NCBI GenBank assembly: GCA_023129815.1
Contig: JAGMBH010000132.1
Location: 1-8,274, forward strand
DNA from: Dehalococcoidia bacterium
Lineage (GTDB): Bacteria > Chloroflexota > Dehalococcoidia > GIF9 > AB-539-J10
Length of the DNA stretch: 8,274 bases
Direction of reading: 5' to 3'
In this document: piece by piece, positions 7,480 through 8,274 of the stretch
Numbering within the stretch: position 1 is the first letter of the stretch
Layout of the letters: every line of letters begins with the position of its first letter
Notes under the pieces: generated by a model
Told to the model about the DNA's origin: nothing
Seen by the model: the letters and a program-made list of their open reading frames with translations, nothing else
Database searches by the model: none
Translations under genes and position numbers: made by a program

Positions 7480-7513
7480 TTCAACATAAACCGCACTTTC
7501 CAAAATGGGCAAT

Positions 7514-7557
7514 AAAAAAGGATAGCTAGTGTAAAAACCCTCTAGCTATCCCTTTTT
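7514..7557 (-). terminator. Terminator-like hairpin in the leader of the hdr operon (possible attenuator or bidirectional terminator)
   Basis: A perfect 10-bp stem, GGATAGCTAG (7520-7529) against CTAGCTATCC (7542-7551), encloses a 12-nt loop. Past one mismatch, A5/T5 tracts extend it on both sides. Read on the minus strand the stem is followed by TTTTTTATT, the look of an intrinsic terminator. Read on the plus strand it is followed by CTTTTTAA, so it could act in both directions. It lies downstream of the predicted promoter and about 35 nt before the first hdr-operon start codon. It may end fabD-nusB read-through and also reduce hdr expression by attenuation. The structure is seen; its activity is inferred. 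Confidence 0.68.
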
Positions 7558-7564
7558 AAGCACG

Positions 7565-7601
7565 AGAAAGTATTATAAAACAAAGATTAAGCAAAAGGCA
7601 A
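7565..7601 (-). promoter_or_regulatory. Predicted sigma70-type promoter of the hdr operon
   Basis: On the minus strand a perfect -10 box TATAAT (7572-7577) lies 18 nt from a -35-like TTGCCT (7596-7601; 4 of 6 matches to TTGACA). The spacer is T-rich. Transcription is expected to begin near 7565, giving a leader of about 86 nt to the ATG at 7479. The region is non-coding and lies between nusB and the first redox gene, where an operon promoter is expected. Confidence 0.65.
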
Positions 7602-7607
7602 TACTTT

Positions 7608-7635
7608 GCGTGAAATTTTTCAGATTTTCCTGAAA
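7608..7635 (-). promoter_or_regulatory. Overlapping inverted repeats upstream of the -35 box (candidate regulator site)
   Basis: On the plus strand TGAAA (7611-7615) and TTTCA (7618-7622) form a palindrome with a 2-nt spacer. TTTCAG (7618-7623) also pairs with CTGAAA (7630-7635) across 6 nt. The block starts 6 nt upstream of the -35 box. The 18-mer at 7608-7625 matches the Rex operator consensus (TTGTGAAATATTTCACAA) at about 13 of 18 positions. Rex senses NADH/NAD+, which would suit this operon, but the outer bases do not match and repressor sites usually overlap the promoter. It could equally be AT-rich chance or a weak nusB 3' hairpin. Confidence 0.3.
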
Positions 7636-7687
7636 GTCGGCATGGCAAAGTTATTAAAAGGAGAGTTACTCATCTTCTATTCCGTGG

Positions 7688-8152
7688 TCATAAAGGTAAG
7701 CAATAGTGTCTTGAACGGTCTGTTAGGTTTTCTGGCTTGTGTTTCTTCGCACCATATTCAGTTACTATTGACCCTAACACTCCGTTAATTAGCCTTGGCG
7801 AAGAATCGCTGCCAAAAGCCTTAGCTAGCTCTACAGCCTCATTTATAGCTACCTTAATTGGGGTGTTATTATCAAATAAAATCTCAAAGATGGCAAGTCG
7901 CAGGATATTTCTATCGATAACAGACATTTGTTCTATAGGAAAAGCTGGTGCAAAGCGCTTAATGATGTCATCGAGTTTGAATTTATTTTGCAGCACCCCT
8001 TGTATAAGTTCCTCACTGAAGCTAAGTGCCTCTTGCGGTAATGCTTTCTCAGTGGCTAAACGAGCTAAAGCTTCTTTTGCTCCATGTTCTGTGCAATCGA
8101 GCTCATAGAGTATCTGAAGAGCAGTGACTCGCGCCTTTCGCCTTAAACCCAT
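7688..8152 (-). CDS. nusB: Transcription antitermination factor NusB (154 aa)
   Basis: NusB pairs with NusE (ribosomal protein S10) on boxA RNA and supports processive transcription of rRNA operons. It is an all-alpha RNA-binding protein of about 130-160 aa. Visible hallmarks are the basic N-terminus with RRKARVTALQILYELD (4-19), the central SVIDRNILRLAIFEIL (77-92), and the C-terminal signature PIKVAINEAVELAKAF-S (98 onward) followed by SPRLINGVLGSI (118-129). The tail after about residue 133 is polar and not conserved. The ATG lies 2 nt after the fabD stop with no clear Shine-Dalgarno site, so it is probably translated by coupling to fabD. It is the last gene of its unit; the hdr promoter and hairpin follow. 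Confidence 0.95.
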   Translation of the reverse strand: MGLRRKARVTALQILYELDCTEHGAKEALARLATEKALPQEALSFSEELIQGVLQNKFKLDDIIKRFAPAFPIEQMSVIDRNILRLAIFEILFDNNTPIKVAINEAVELAKAFGSDSSPRLINGVLGSIVTEYGAKKHKPENLTDRSRHYCLPL

Positions 8153-8154
8153 AG

Positions 8155-8274
8155 TTAGTTGGATGTGGCTGAATTTTCTAGCTGTGTGACATCCTCAATT
8201 CCTGAGATGTTGAAAATCTGTACTCTTGGATCGATTCGTTTAATTAAACCACAGAGCACCCTTCCGGGGCCAAT
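8155..8274 (-). CDS. fabD: Malonyl-CoA:ACP transacylase FabD, C-terminal end (partial)
   Basis: The open frame entering from the right edge encodes 39 residues and ends in TAA at 8155-8157. It begins IGPGRVLCGLIKRID, which matches the C-terminal FabD motif (GPG-VL-GL-KRI) that follows the catalytic domain, and continues into the NISGIED tail. FabD moves malonyl groups from CoA to acyl carrier protein in type II fatty-acid synthesis. The active-site Ser and His lie outside the window. It is cotranscribed with nusB (2-nt gap). The identification rests on a short but characteristic segment. Confidence 0.85.
   Translation of the reverse strand: MGPGRVLCGLIKRIDPRVQIFNISGIEDVTQLENSATSN

Noticed and set aside
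7620..7673. A 17-residue minus-strand ORF between nusB and the hdr promoter
   Set aside because: It has no clear Shine-Dalgarno site and ends before the promoter, so it would not be on the hdr transcript. Length and composition are as expected by chance.
7606..7788. A 60-codon plus-strand open frame with hydrophobic stretches next to nusB
   Set aside because: It covers the 3' end of nusB and the hdr promoter region, has no convincing ribosome site, and its hydrophobicity follows from reading the opposite strand.
1..8274. CRISPR arrays, transposons, tRNA or rRNA genes
   Set aside because: I saw no direct-repeat arrays, transposase-like reading frames, terminal inverted repeats or RNA gene signatures. 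Nearly the whole window is dense coding sequence on one strand.

Overview
This window looks like part of the chromosome of an anaerobic bacterium that relies on flavin and iron-sulfur electron transfer. Bacteria of the Chloroflexota (Dehalococcoidia) or similar Wood-Ljungdahl-type anaerobes are my best guess, from gene content only. A bacterium is indicated by the nusB and fabD genes, sigma70-like promoter elements and Shine-Dalgarno sites. All supported genes lie on the minus strand, so the window is read from right (8274) to left (1).

Right end (8155-8274, then 7688-8152): the last 39 codons of fabD, followed after 2 nt by nusB. These are housekeeping genes for fatty-acid synthesis and transcription antitermination.

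Non-coding gap (7480-7687): this stretch separates nusB from the next operon. It holds overlapping inverted repeats (7608-7635), a good sigma70-type promoter with a perfect TATAAT (-10 at 7572-7577, 18-nt spacer) and, just after the expected transcription start, a terminator-like hairpin with a T-run (7514-7557). Only about 35 nt separate the hairpin from the start codon. The operon promoter must therefore lie upstream of the hairpin, which would then be part of the leader, possibly as an attenuator.

Main operon (16-7479, continuing off the left end): five tightly packed redox genes. In transcription order they are a fused HdrC-HdrB (HdrD-like) CCG protein, a full-length HdrA, an MvhD-like [2Fe-2S] protein, a second HdrD-like CCG protein, and a 909-aa HdrA core with a complete NAD(P)H-binding GltD/NfnB-type module inserted between its two ferredoxin-like segments. 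Junctions are an 18-nt gap, a 1-nt overlap, a 4-nt overlap and a 2-nt gap. A further gene appears to start at position 14 (GTG, strong Shine-Dalgarno) and leaves the window.

Together the genes suggest a soluble flavin-based electron-bifurcating or confurcating complex. The embedded GltD module would exchange electrons with NAD(P)H. The HdrA flavins would split them between ferredoxin and the CCG subunits, and MvhD would serve as a connector. No hydrogenase or formate dehydrogenase gene is visible, so NAD(P)H may replace H2 or formate as the two-electron partner. The terminal substrate of the CCG proteins cannot be read from this window. The downstream gene is the best clue; in acetogens such Hdr/MvhD sets sit beside metV-metF.
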